Shown here piece after piece: positions 8,606-17,298 of a DNA stretch of 64,000 bases. Position 1 is the first letter of the stretch. The number at the start of each line of letters is the position of its first letter. Under the pieces are notes generated by a model that was given only the letters and a program-made list of their open reading frames with translations, ran no database searches and was not told the DNA's origin. Source of the DNA: Torulaspora globosa (lineage: Eukaryota > Ascomycota > Saccharomycetes > Saccharomycetales > Saccharomycetaceae); NCBI RefSeq assembly GCF_014133895.1, contig NC_050727.1, forward strand, positions 1,240,001-1,304,000, read 5' to 3'. The position numbers were made by a program, and so were the translations under genes.

Positions 8606-11600
8606 ATGAAGTTTGGCAAGACGTTCCCAAACCACCAGGTTCCGGAATGGAGTCACCAGTACGTTAATTATAAATCGTTAAAGAAGCTTATCAAGCAAAT
8701 AAACCGGGAGCAGGAGAAGCTATATCGGCAGACGGTAGGAGATGGTAGGTCAGTTGCGCCTCCGGCGAAAGCTAGAGACTCTGGAAATCAGCATGAGAAC
8801 TATTTGGATAATGCTGAGGTGAAAAAATTACTGGCCTCTTTTTTCTTCGCCCTGGACAGAGATATCGAGAAAGTCGATAACTTCTACAACATGCAATACC
8901 TAGAATATGAGAGAAGATTACGGAGGTTGACCTCGTCAGCACAGTTCACGGACGTGAGCAATGCTATCTTGGAGCAATCTGGTATGAGCCTGCTTCCTGG
9001 GTTCCAGCCTTCTAATGAGTCCAAGGACGCCAGTCAGGACCAGAATGGCCACAGCAGTGAGAGTCATTCGCGAAGGATAATGTCCCCAGGACCTCATGAT
9101 GTGGCAGACTCCTTGGAGGAGGTTTTGGGCATGCTTTTGGAGCTGAGGTCTCATTTCCGCAATTTGAAGTGGTATGGAGAGTTGAACAAGAGGGCGTTCA
9201 TTAAGATTTTAAAGAAACTAGACAAGAAGGTGGGAACCAATCAACAGCATGCCTACTTGCAGGCTAGAATTCTGCCTCTGGGGTTCTCGAACGATGCTGA
9301 GGTCTCCAGAAACTTATCGACCATAAATGAATTTTTGGATAAAGTGTCTTTGAAGGTCAGATGTGATAACGCCAATGAAGCTTCTTACGTTGAACAGCAG
9401 AGATCTGATTCTGACCTAGCCCTCAACAGAGGTAAAGCTTCGAGTTCTGCTATTCAAAAACTTATTGAGGAAGATAATGGCACGGCTCTGATTCAGGAGC
9501 TGACAAAAGCCTACCGATCGATTGTGTTGGTTCCAACAAGGGTTCTTGTCAATCTGTTGAACAAAGCATCATTGTATCAATCTTTTAAATGCGTCGACGA
9601 GCTGCTAGAGATTATCCCTTCTTTGCGTGATCCCACCGATATCAATGTTCGTAACTTCTTTCACCACCATGTCATTGCCTTGGGTAAAAACCATAAGAGG
9701 ATACGGGAGTTGGGTGCCAGTGAATCCAATGGGAAGGATGGTCATGTTTTAGATGCCGTTGAATCCAAAACTACCACTGATGAAAAGCACTACACCAGTT
9801 TGAGTTTTGAAGCGGCCGCGCCACCTTACTATAGCTCCAAATTGATAGGGGCATTTGGTCCAGATGGAGTAAACTCTAACGATTCACCTTCTGCTTTGCT
9901 TTACATTTTGGGTAAGCTTCCGGCTCATCTGAGACCCTGCTTAGTGCAACGGGATAACTATAAGCGAACGCCTCTGCACTATTCATGTCAATACGGTTTG
10001 GTGGAAGTTACCAAGATTATTATCGAAAGTTTAAAGGAATGGGGTGCCTGGAATCCAGATATATCCATTGATGATGATGTGGCATGGGGAGATACTGAAA
10101 GCTTGACTCCTCTTCATTTAGCTGTTTTGGGACCACATCCTCTTACAGCGGCCACTTTACTTTCATACACGAATCCTTCCAAACCGGTTAGCTCACCTCA
10201 ATTGATCCATTTGGCTACCAGATTGAATTCATCTGCTTTGATTAAGGCATTACTGTCAGCTAAGGGCTTTGATGTAAACTACTGTGATGAAGAGACGCAG
10301 GAAACGCCCCTGTATATGGCAGCTAAGCTGAACTTGTATGAGGCCGCGGCCTGTTTATTGGAAAATGGAGCAAATACCGAACTTACTGAAAAGCTCTTTG
10401 GGTGGTCACCAATTTTTGTAGCTGCTGCAGAAGGCTTCGAAAGGATGGTAAAACTGTTAGTCGATCATGGAGCCAACTACGTCGCTTTCGATGAAAGTGG
10501 TTGGACTCCAATGGAGCATGCGGCCTTGAGGGGACACCTCGATATTGCAAAGATGATTAAAATCACTGGCCATCCAGAAATTACCAACCCCCGTGTTTCA
10601 CAGAATGATCAAATTCTGGTAGCTGAGACATCGGAGGCGGCTACAAGCGGTAGCAATTCTTTGGCATCTGAGAGTAACCTCACGCATAGCGAGAGTCAGG
10701 CTTCCCTTGAACATATATCATCAACCAATTCTGGCGCTTTTGACCAGCAAAAATTCTTTAAATCCTCAATAACCGGAGGAAGCTTACACAATAGGCCCCA
10801 TGCCAATATACTTCCACAACCCGTGAAGTCCTTCGGTCATAGATATCTGGTTGACAACGAGTCTGTGATACTGATTACATTAGGCGGAAATGATACTCGT
10901 AAAACAAGTCCGGCAGTGACTTTGAACAAAGTTCCAGTTTCCAAAGTTTCCTCCACAGAACTTGACACAGCTCTGTCACTGGTCATAAGCTGTGATGGTG
11001 ATCTGAATGATACTCCTATTGTGTTAGATCTGCCACTGGATGCTAATTTGGATCACATCACTTTCAAGGTGCCGTTCAAGCGAGATAGTCCACAAGTTGT
11101 CTATTTCGATGTGGTTCCCACGTACGGATCGATTTCGGTTAAAGAGGAAGAAACTGCCAATAGAGGAAATTTCAGAACTGATCCTTACTCAATTTATGAT
11201 GTGGTCAATAGGTCTCAGAGCTCGCTGAGCTCAACGACTTCTCTTGGCCGAACAAACAAATACCCGAAAGTCATTGGTCGCGCTGTGGGACTGTTGAATA
11301 AGACCGGAGCATCAGTTGGGATAAATCGGCGGTCATTAAACGATGAGATGACTCTTCCCATTATTGCGAATGAATCTCTTGAGATTTTAGGCACAGTGAC
11401 TTTTGAATATATGACCGTCTCTCCATTCCATCATCCAAAAATGTCATTGGGTCGCACTGAAACGTACTGGAAATCTCTAGTCACTACCAGAGTGATCGGG
11501 CACCGTGGCCTAGGCAAAAACTTCTCCTCTAAGAAATCACTACAGTTGGGTGAGAACACAGTGGAGTCGTTCATTGCGGCAGCTTCCCTTGGTGCTTCAT

Positions 11601-12490
11601 ATGTTGAATTTGATGTTCAAATGACAAAAGATAACATTCCGGTTGTCTACCATGACTTCTTAGTCGCCGAAACGGGTGTTGACATTCCAATGCATGAGCT
11701 AACACTAGAGCAATTCCTGCATCTGAACAAGGTAGACAGTCAACGCGGCGATCAAAGACGTCATTCTGTCGACGATAGTGGAATTTTTGGCAAAAGTGTC
11801 GGTGACAGGTTAAACAAGAACGGTAACTACTCAAACATTTCTGAGCTATTCGAAAACAGAATGAAGCTGACGAAAACTTTCAAGGAAAAGAACTTCAAAG
11901 GAAACGCCCGTGGTCATTCCATTGCTGCTCCTTTTGTCACCCTCGAAGAATTATTTAAGAAAATTCCAGCAAATGTGGGTTTCAACATAGAGTGTAAGTA
12001 TCCCATGGTGGATGAAGCCGAGCAGGAAGACATTGGTCAGATCGCCGTCGAAATGAACCATTGGGTAGACACCGTTTTGCAAGTGGTGTACGACAACGCC
12101 AACGGACGTGATATCATGTTTTCGTCTTTCCATCCCGACATATGTGTGATGCTATCCCTCAAGCAGCCGTCGATTCCGATCCTCTTCCTCACCCAAGGTG
12201 GTACCTACAAGATGGCAGACGTTAGAGCTTCTTCGCTCCAGAATGCCATTAGGTTTGCAAGGAGCTGGAATCTGCTAGGGATCGTCTCCGACGCAAATCC
12301 AATCATTGAGGCGCCCAGACTGGTACAAGTAGTCAAATCCAGCGGTCTGGTTTTTGTCACCTATGGTGTCGAGAACAACGATCCAGCCAATGCCAACATC
12401 GAGATGGACGCTGGTGTCGATGCTGTCATCGTCGACAATGTGCTAGCCGTACGCAAGGGCCTAACCAAAGAAGCTTTGAATGCTAAATAG
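8606..12490 (+). CDS. GDE1: glycerophosphocholine phosphodiesterase with SPX and ankyrin domains
   Basis: 1294 residues (yeast Gde1 is about 1223). It hydrolyses glycerophosphocholine to choline and glycerol-3-phosphate in the cytosol. The SPX domain fills roughly residues 1-220 (start MKFGKTFPNHQVPEWSHQYV, then KKLDKK). It is a sensor of inositol pyrophosphates. Ankyrin repeats follow at about 445-660 (TPLHYSCQYG, TPLHLAVLG, TPLYMAAKL, SPIFVAAAEG, TPMEHAALRG). The GDPD catalytic domain starts near 960: His966-Arg-Gly, Glu983-Asn-Thr, then EFDVQMTKDNIPVVYHD and NIECKYP further on. Long Ser/Asn-rich linkers explain the extra length. The promoter has a CACGTG box and a TATA box, which fits phosphate control. 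Confidence 0.97.
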   Translation: MKFGKTFPNHQVPEWSHQYVNYKSLKKLIKQINREQEKLYRQTVGDGRSVAPPAKARDSGNQHENYLDNAEVKKLLASFFFALDRDIEKVDNFYNMQYLEYERRLRRLTSSAQFTDVSNAILEQSGMSLLPGFQPSNESKDASQDQNGHSSESHSRRIMSPGPHDVADSLEEVLGMLLELRSHFRNLKWYGELNKRAFIKILKKLDKKVGTNQQHAYLQARILPLGFSNDAEVSRNLSTINEFLDKVSLKVRCDNANEASYVEQQRSDSDLALNRGKASSSAIQKLIEEDNGTALIQELTKAYRSIVLVPTRVLVNLLNKASLYQSFKCVDELLEIIPSLRDPTDINVRNFFHHHVIALGKNHKRIRELGASESNGKDGHVLDAVESKTTTDEKHYTSLSFEAAAPPYYSSKLIGAFGPDGVNSNDSPSALLYILGKLPAHLRPCLVQRDNYKRTPLHYSCQYGLVEVTKIIIESLKEWGAWNPDISIDDDVAWGDTESLTPLHLAVLGPHPLTAATLLSYTNPSKPVSSPQLIHLATRLNSSALIKALLSAKGFDVNYCDEETQETPLYMAAKLNLYEAAACLLENGANTELTEKLFGWSPIFVAAAEGFERMVKLLVDHGANYVAFDESGWTPMEHAALRGHLDIAKMIKITGHPEITNPRVSQNDQILVAETSEAATSGSNSLASESNLTHSESQASLEHISSTNSGAFDQQKFFKSSITGGSLHNRPHANILPQPVKSFGHRYLVDNESVILITLGGNDTRKTSPAVTLNKVPVSKVSSTELDTALSLVISCDGDLNDTPIVLDLPLDANLDHITFKVPFKRDSPQVVYFDVVPTYGSISVKEEETANRGNFRTDPYSIYDVVNRSQSSLSSTTSLGRTNKYPKVIGRAVGLLNKTGASVGINRRSLNDEMTLPIIANESLEILGTVTFEYMTVSPFHHPKMSLGRTETYWKSLVTTRVIGHRGLGKNFSSKKSLQLGENTVESFIAAASLGASYVEFDVQMTKDNIPVVYHDFLVAETGVDIPMHELTLEQFLHLNKVDSQRGDQRRHSVDDSGIFGKSVGDRLNKNGNYSNISELFENRMKLTKTFKEKNFKGNARGHSIAAPFVTLEELFKKIPANVGFNIECKYPMVDEAEQEDIGQIAVEMNHWVDTVLQVVYDNANGRDIMFSSFHPDICVMLSLKQPSIPILFLTQGGTYKMADVRASSLQNAIRFARSWNLLGIVSDANPIIEAPRLVQVVKSSGLVFVTYGVENNDPANANIEMDAGVDAVIVDNVLAVRKGLTKEALNAK

Positions 12491-12529
12491 TTGCATACAT
12501 GCTAAAGATTAAAACTATAACAAAAAATC

Positions 12530-12862
12530 CTATGCTGTGGTGACTGACAACCTTCTGACTTGCGAAGCCGCAACCTTTGTCTCAAGTTGATGAGTGGAAC
12601 TCAACTCCTTCTCCATCTCGATCAGCTGTTGCATGGTTCTTTCGTCTTCGAAAGTTTTCTTGATCACGTCCACCTCCTGGTCACCCTCGAGGAACAATTG
12701 GACAGATCTCGTCGAGGCAACTTCGTTGATATAATGGTACGCATCTGGGAAGGGCTGGATATGCTTGACCGTGCAGCCCTTCATCGTCTTGCCAAAGAAC
12801 TTAAGAAGGGTCACATCACTGACGGACAAGGGGATATTAGCTACGACAACTGAGGATGACAT
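12530..12862 (-). CDS. small RRM-like protein, unidentified
   Basis: 110 residues from the ATG at 12860-12862. The frame continues 21 codons upstream, but a TATAAAAG box at 12932-12939 lies only 7 bp from that upper ATG. The lower start, 70 bp from the TATA box, is therefore favoured. The predicted order strand (SSVVVANIPL), helix (VSDVTLLKFFG), strand (TVKHIQPF), strand (RSVQLFLEG), helix (DVIKKTFED) resembles an RNA-recognition motif with an RNP2-like first strand. No canonical RNP1 was seen. A helical tail with heptad-like character and RRLSVTTA follows. It lies between GDE1 and CAR1, where S. cerevisiae has no gene I can recall. Function unknown. Confidence 0.65.
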   Translation of the reverse strand: MSSSVVVANIPLSVSDVTLLKFFGKTMKGCTVKHIQPFPDAYHYINEVASTRSVQLFLEGDQEVDVIKKTFEDERTMQQLIEMEKELSSTHQLETKVAASQVRRLSVTTA

Positions 12863-12931
12863 GGAGTATAGGGAACAATGATGGTGTGTTAATGATAAGA
12901 AACAATCTGCAATCTGGCTCAGCATTCTGCC

Positions 12932-12939
12932 CTTTTATA
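12932..12939 (-). promoter_or_regulatory. TATA box of the small RRM-like gene
   Basis: TATAAAAG on the minus strand. Upstream (about 12941-12975) is a run of CTCCGG/CTCCGA repeats and GGGACCCC. These could be sites for a zinc-cluster factor, but none is identified. Confidence 0.55.
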
Positions 12940-13097
12940 CTCCGGTCTCCAGACTCCGACCTCCGGGACCCCACATTTATTTTGCCCTGTCGCGCCATTC
13001 AAGCTCCGGGCCTAAAATAAGGCCACTCGCAACTGTAATGAATCGTTCTATTAGAATATTGAAGAAGCTATGTAGAGCAGTGTTGAATTCGATAGCA

Positions 13098-14078
13098 TCA
13101 CAGCAGTGTCTCGCCCAATGCGCATCTTGCAATGGCACAACCGGCCGATATGGTGTCGATTACATGTAGGTCGTGGACGGCAAGCGCAGGATTACATTCG
13201 ACAATGTCGAGTCCGACCAGCTTCCCTGTCTCAGCGATTCTTTCGGCCAGAAAGAGGGCCTCTCTTAGAGTGAGTCCGCCTCTTACCGGGGTTCCAGTAG
13301 CGGGCATGAAGAGCGGGTCGACTGCATCAACGTCGTACGAGCACATGATGGGGCTTTTGCCGTCGGGACTGACTGCCTTCAAGGCCATTTCTATGACTGT
13401 GTTGATCCCGTAGCGGTCAACGTGGTACATCGAGAAGGCAGTAATGCCCAGGTCCTTGAGAATCTTCTTTTCGCCAGCTTCGACGTCTCTTAGTCCGATG
13501 TAGGCGATCTTCTCGGGTCTTAGCTTGCCTGGCACCCACTTCAGGGCTTCGGGACACTCGCTGCTGTCCTTGTGGAGGCCCAGAAGAAACGACACGGGGC
13601 ACCCGTGCAGATGGCCCGAGTTGGTGCTCTCCAACGTGTTGATATCTGCATGGGCATCGATCCACAGCAGTCCAGCGTCAGGGTACTTGTCCAGCACGGC
13701 GGACACGCTGCCAATCGCGATCGAGTGGTCTCCGCCGATGGTCAAGGGGAACGTCTCCTCGCTGAGACACTTCCCTACAGATTGGTAAATCAACTGCGTG
13801 GCCTCGCCGACCAGATTGGGCTTCTTGATCCTCCCGTATGAGTCCTTGACTGTGTCAGCAAGCATACGCTTGACCATGGATTCGTTATCCAGCGGATTTT
13901 CCACCGACGTCTTCCATCCCATCTCTTCCAGATCTGATTGCAAACCATGATTCAAAATATACTTAGGGCCGTTCTCCACACCGACGTGGCCCTGGCCGCC
14001 AGAGAACGGTGCTGCGACGATTGCGAGTTTGCGTTCCTTGTAAAATTCGTAACTTGGAGCTTGTGTTACTTCATCCAT
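13098..14078 (-). CDS. CAR1: arginase
   Basis: 326 residues. Arginase hydrolyses arginine to ornithine and urea in the cytosol and, in yeast, also binds and inhibits ornithine carbamoyltransferase. Manganese ligands are in GGDHS, DAHAD and SYDVDAVDP. The substrate loop NSGHLHGCP and the C-terminal [13 protein letters not shown] are conserved. The ATG at 14076-14078 is chosen over one 22 codons upstream because [28 protein letters not shown] aligns with the known N-terminus. One GATAA core (GCGATAACC, about 14205) lies upstream, consistent with nitrogen control but not proof. Gene order GDE1-CAR1-PEX25 matches YPL110-112. Confidence 0.97.
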   Translation of the reverse strand: MDEVTQAPSYEFYKERKLAIVAAPFSGGQGHVGVENGPKYILNHGLQSDLEEMGWKTSVENPLDNESMVKRMLADTVKDSYGRIKKPNLVGEATQLIYQSVGKCLSEETFPLTIGGDHSIAIGSVSAVLDKYPDAGLLWIDAHADINTLESTNSGHLHGCPVSFLLGLHKDSSECPEALKWVPGKLRPEKIAYIGLRDVEAGEKKILKDLGITAFSMYHVDRYGINTVIEMALKAVSPDGKSPIMCSYDVDAVDPLFMPATGTPVRGGLTLREALFLAERIAETGKLVGLDIVECNPALAVHDLHVIDTISAGCAIARCALGETLL

Positions 14079-14505
14079 TGTATGGTTTGATTGGTATCTG
14101 TTGTAAATATGCCTTAGAATGCTACTAGAGTCATACATCAACAAGAGAACAATCGAGACAGACTCTCTCGATGCATCTGCTTTTTATATGTTTCAAGGAG
14201 TAGCGATAACCGCTTCCAACTGCACTTAAAGCCAAGTGTCGCTGTGCAGCTTCTCGATATCTCCATCTCTTGCACTTAATGGAACTCCATTGTAACTAAT
14301 CCACCCAGACATGTCCTTATGACGGAAAGATGAAACGACAACTAGGATCTTGAAGAAGTTCGGTATGCATTTGAAACCGTTTCGGAGCTCTGGCAGCGAC
14401 TATATAGTGGCATTGCATCGCGTTTGCCGTGTCAATTAGGAGGATGACCATTGAATCTCTGTTGCTATGGTCTAGTGTTTCGTAGATTACACCATCTAAT
14501 TTATT
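14079..14505. other. intergenic, CAR1 upstream region to tRNA
   Basis: 427 bp. It holds a TATA-like TTTTTATATG around 14180-14190 (CAR1 side) and a GATAA core near 14205. No URS1 repressor site of the kind known at S. cerevisiae CAR1 was found. Confidence 0.4.
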
Positions 14506-14577
14506 AGCGCCGTGGCGCAGTGGAAGCGCGCAGGGCTCATAACCCTGATGTCCTTGGATCGAAACCAAGCGGCGCTA
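14506..14577 (+). tRNA. initiator tRNA-Met (CAT)
   Basis: 72 nt, no intron. It starts AGCGCC and ends GGCGCTA with the A1:U72 pair of eukaryotic initiators. The anticodon CAT is at 14538-14540 in the loop CTCATAA, flanked by GGG/CCC pairs. The T-loop has initiator-type ATCGAAA instead of TTCGA. Compared with the S. cerevisiae initiator I remember, one T-stem pair is changed from C:G to T:A on both sides, so pairing is kept. Confidence 0.96.
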
Positions 14578-14580
14578 TTA

Positions 14581-14593
14581 TTTTTATTTTTTT
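14581..14593 (+). terminator. RNA polymerase III oligo-T terminator
   Basis: T5 at 14581-14585 and T7 at 14587-14593 begin 4 nt after the tRNA end. Confidence 0.85.
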
Positions 14594-14695
14594 CCGGTGA
14601 TAAGCGACTCGAGCCGTTGGACGTCAAGTATAAGATGGTTTGACGGTTTAGAGAGTCATTCAACCTAATCAGAGAAACTTCATTTGTGGTGGTCG

Positions 14696-15919
14696 ATGGC
14701 GTACCCAGATCCAGCATTCTATTCTTTTCAGTTGCAGGAGGAGGACGATTTTAAACCTAACCATTTTGCCCAATTTGGATCGGTGTCAGCAGCAAGTAAC
14801 GGATTCAACACAGCATCGCAGGTGATGGAGGACGGCGGATTGCAGCCAATCAGGGTGGAAGAGAAGGAATCCAATGACTCTGATACAGAGGTAACTCCTC
14901 CGGTGGTGGTAGTCGAGGTTGATTCTAAACCGGCGAAGAAAATTAATGCAGTAAGAAGTGTTGATATACTGGAGTATCTGATCAATTCGCTTGCGGGAAA
15001 GGACAAGCTGACGAAAATCCTCAAGTACACACTGGACCTGCTACGGTTGCTGGTCAGCAACTCGAGAGCCGGCATCACAAAATGGGATCCCTCGGTTCTT
15101 ACATACTACAGAAAAGTGCTGCGGGATTTGAACTACAAGATGGTGCTGAAACATCCAGTGACGATTTCGAAGATTCTTCTGGTCGCGGTCTTTCAGAATT
15201 TTGAGTCAAAGGCCAATTTCGTGGCGCAACAGTTGAGCACCTACAGGTACATTCTGCGATTTGGCGGCACGCCGTTTAGAGTACTGAAAATGCTGCAGAA
15301 GATACGTGACAGCGAATGGGACTCAGTCAGCTTGCAGAAAATTTGGATGAACGAAAGCTCCTTAAGAGAGTTCCTCGACCTCTACTACGGGATTTGCGAT
15401 GAAATGGTGTTGCTGCACAGACTCAAGGTCTGGTCCCATGATGGTCTGTACAACTGGTTCTCCAGACATGAGGTTCTGTCATGGCAGTACGATATTTTGC
15501 TGAGTCTGAAGGACAGCTGGCTGAAATTGGAGACTATTCAGAAGAAAATAATCGAGTCGAATATCAGGTTACAGGTGAGAACCAAGGCTATGAAGTTATC
15601 GACTAATCTGCAAGGTGCTCCCGGGTATACGTCGCCGATACGGAAACAATTGATGAACGACCTGAACGGCGGCAGCGAATGGAACGGCACCGAGTTAGAG
15701 ATGAAGCAAAAAATTTGTCAGTTGAAGCGCGAGAAGTTGATCACGTACCTGGATCTAGTGAGGCTCTCGTTTGATTGCCTCGCAAACAGCACCGACGTGT
15801 TCAATTTGAAGACCCCTCCGGGCACTTATGCTGCATTGTCACTTTGCTCTGGTGTAACTGGGTTGGCCAAGCTGTGGATCAACGCCAGGGAACAATTATC
15901 CAAACCGTCAGAATTGTAG
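14696..15919 (+). CDS. PEX25: peroxin Pex25 (Pex11 family)
   Basis: 407 residues. Pex25 is a peripheral peroxisomal membrane protein that recruits Rho1 and promotes membrane elongation and peroxisome regrowth. The first ~75 residues are acidic and disordered. The Pex11-type region begins at RSVDILEYLINSLAGKDKLTKIL. It continues with DPSVLTYYRKVLRDLNYK, QLSTYRYILRFGGTPFRV, ASLREFLDLYYGI-like ESSLREFLDLYYGI and WQYDILLSLKDSW. The end SLCSGVTGLAKLWI also matches Pex25. The start is the ATG at 14696; upstream frame extension begins only at TTG. It is only 118 bp from the tRNA. S. cerevisiae has PEX25 and the ohnologue PEX27, and a single ancestral copy is expected here. Confidence 0.93.
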   Translation: MAYPDPAFYSFQLQEEDDFKPNHFAQFGSVSAASNGFNTASQVMEDGGLQPIRVEEKESNDSDTEVTPPVVVVEVDSKPAKKINAVRSVDILEYLINSLAGKDKLTKILKYTLDLLRLLVSNSRAGITKWDPSVLTYYRKVLRDLNYKMVLKHPVTISKILLVAVFQNFESKANFVAQQLSTYRYILRFGGTPFRVLKMLQKIRDSEWDSVSLQKIWMNESSLREFLDLYYGICDEMVLLHRLKVWSHDGLYNWFSRHEVLSWQYDILLSLKDSWLKLETIQKKIIESNIRLQVRTKAMKLSTNLQGAPGYTSPIRKQLMNDLNGGSEWNGTELEMKQKICQLKREKLITYLDLVRLSFDCLANSTDVFNLKTPPGTYAALSLCSGVTGLAKLWINAREQLSKPSEL

Positions 15920-15986
15920 AGATTCTTGCTCGCATTCAACTTAATTACATTGCATACACTTTTATGTACAAAAGTACTTACTTGCG

Positions 15987-16781
15987 TTACACCCACTCCG
16001 CTTCCACTTGGGATTTTTGGAAAGTATAGTCCTTACGATTGATTGTTGCGACACCGTCCTTCAGACTGCATTTCCATCTGGCCTTCGTCCTAGTGACTTT
16101 ATCGTATAAACATAACATTAGGTTTTCATCTGGTCCATCGTCCTCGCCTTCAGAGATCAGATAATCGTCATCCGAATCGTCTAACTCTGAACCCACTTCG
16201 TCTGTATCCAGCAGCGCACTTCTCTTAGCCTTTTTCGCCTCTTGCTTCAGGAGATCAGCCGCCTGGCTGTCAGGATATGAAAGGGTCAACTCTATCTCTC
16301 GTGAATTCTGTATCTTTGGCTCAGACTCTCTCTTTAAGGAATCATCTACATTACCGGAGTCACTGGCATCGCCCGACCCATTTGTACCCAGCTTATCTTC
16401 AAGCCCCTTGCCATTTTGCGTTTCCGTTGAAGCGGTATCGATCTTGTTCGAGTCATCGGTAGCGAAACCAGGTAACACTAGTCCTTGAGACTCGTTATTA
16501 AGCGAATATTCAGAAGGTACCGCAAAATTCTTCCCTGTTCCGTCATCGTTAGCTAAACCGTTCCCGTTAACGATGGCATCCACTGACTGCTGTGTAGCAT
16601 TCTCCTGCGGATCCCAACTAAAGTTGGCAACCTGCGTCTCTGACAGCTTTAGTTGCCAAACTCGTTTCAAATCCTGCAAAGTCTGCTCATCAATCCCTGC
16701 GTTCTCAAAATCTTCCCTTACTTCATTCACAACAGACTCCACTATAGTCTCATACACCCTGCTGGCCTCCGAGTTCGACAT
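15987..16781 (-). CDS. TOA1: TFIIA large subunit
   Basis: 264 residues (yeast Toa1 is 286). With Toa2 it forms TFIIA, which stabilises TBP on the TATA box. The N-terminal helix pair for the four-helix bundle is residues 1-55 (SRVYETIVESVVNEVREDFENAGIDEQTLQDLKRVWQLKL in two helices). The middle, about 60-185, is low-complexity and variable. An acidic block (ELDDSDDDYLISEGEDDG) precedes the C-terminal beta-barrel half ENLMLCLYDKVTRTKARWKC to the end QVEAEWV. It is convergent with PEX25, 67 bp apart. Confidence 0.95.
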   Translation of the reverse strand: MSNSEASRVYETIVESVVNEVREDFENAGIDEQTLQDLKRVWQLKLSETQVANFSWDPQENATQQSVDAIVNGNGLANDDGTGKNFAVPSEYSLNNESQGLVLPGFATDDSNKIDTASTETQNGKGLEDKLGTNGSGDASDSGNVDDSLKRESEPKIQNSREIELTLSYPDSQAADLLKQEAKKAKRSALLDTDEVGSELDDSDDDYLISEGEDDGPDENLMLCLYDKVTRTKARWKCSLKDGVATINRKDYTFQKSQVEAEWV

Positions 16782-17298
16782 CGCAGATTTCTGTTCAGCA
16801 CTCTTCTAAGGGTTTATCCGGAAGCTCTTTTCCCCAGACTAAAGACGAAAAACTGACAAAAACAAACCCACAAAACTTCGCCTAGAAGTTCACCTATTCC
16901 AAACGCTACCCAAATAGCGATATTATCCAGAGACAACGACCCAGCTGTCTAGCTCCTCGTCTTATACCGTCTTCTTCTAGTGACCGTCCTTCTTGCTGTC
17001 GCTTGAACTAGTAGTTTTTTATAGATTGCCGGGTAACATCTCACTAAGTGCTGGGTAATCCGAAGATCAGCCTTAAGAAGGTACTTTGGGGACAGCAAAT
17101 CTTCTATGTGGAGCCTGCTGGATCTTGGGAGTCCCACCAGCAGTTATATTGCCTCAGCAGAGCTATATTCTGGTCTTCATCTGTTTTATTCGAGTGTTTT
17201 CGTGTAAGCGTCAACAAACAAGACGCGTAAAGTCATCTCGCCAAGATCGCCGGGGATTACAAACAAACAGTCAAGCAAACATACCAATATATTCTTCA
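16782..17298. promoter_or_regulatory. TOA1/SLK19 divergent promoter with Reb1 and MCB sites
   Basis: 517 bp. A perfect Reb1 core CGGGTAA is at 17030-17036. An MCB element ACGCGT (MBF, G1/S) is at 17223-17228, 71 bp before the SLK19 ATG. An open frame reaching back to 17086 starts at TTG and shows no family likeness. Confidence 0.5.

Noticed and set aside
17086..17298. 71-codon N-terminal extension of SLK19 with a hydrophobic stretch
   Set aside because: The extension opens at TTG with no ATG before 17299, and it overlaps the promoter containing an MCB site.
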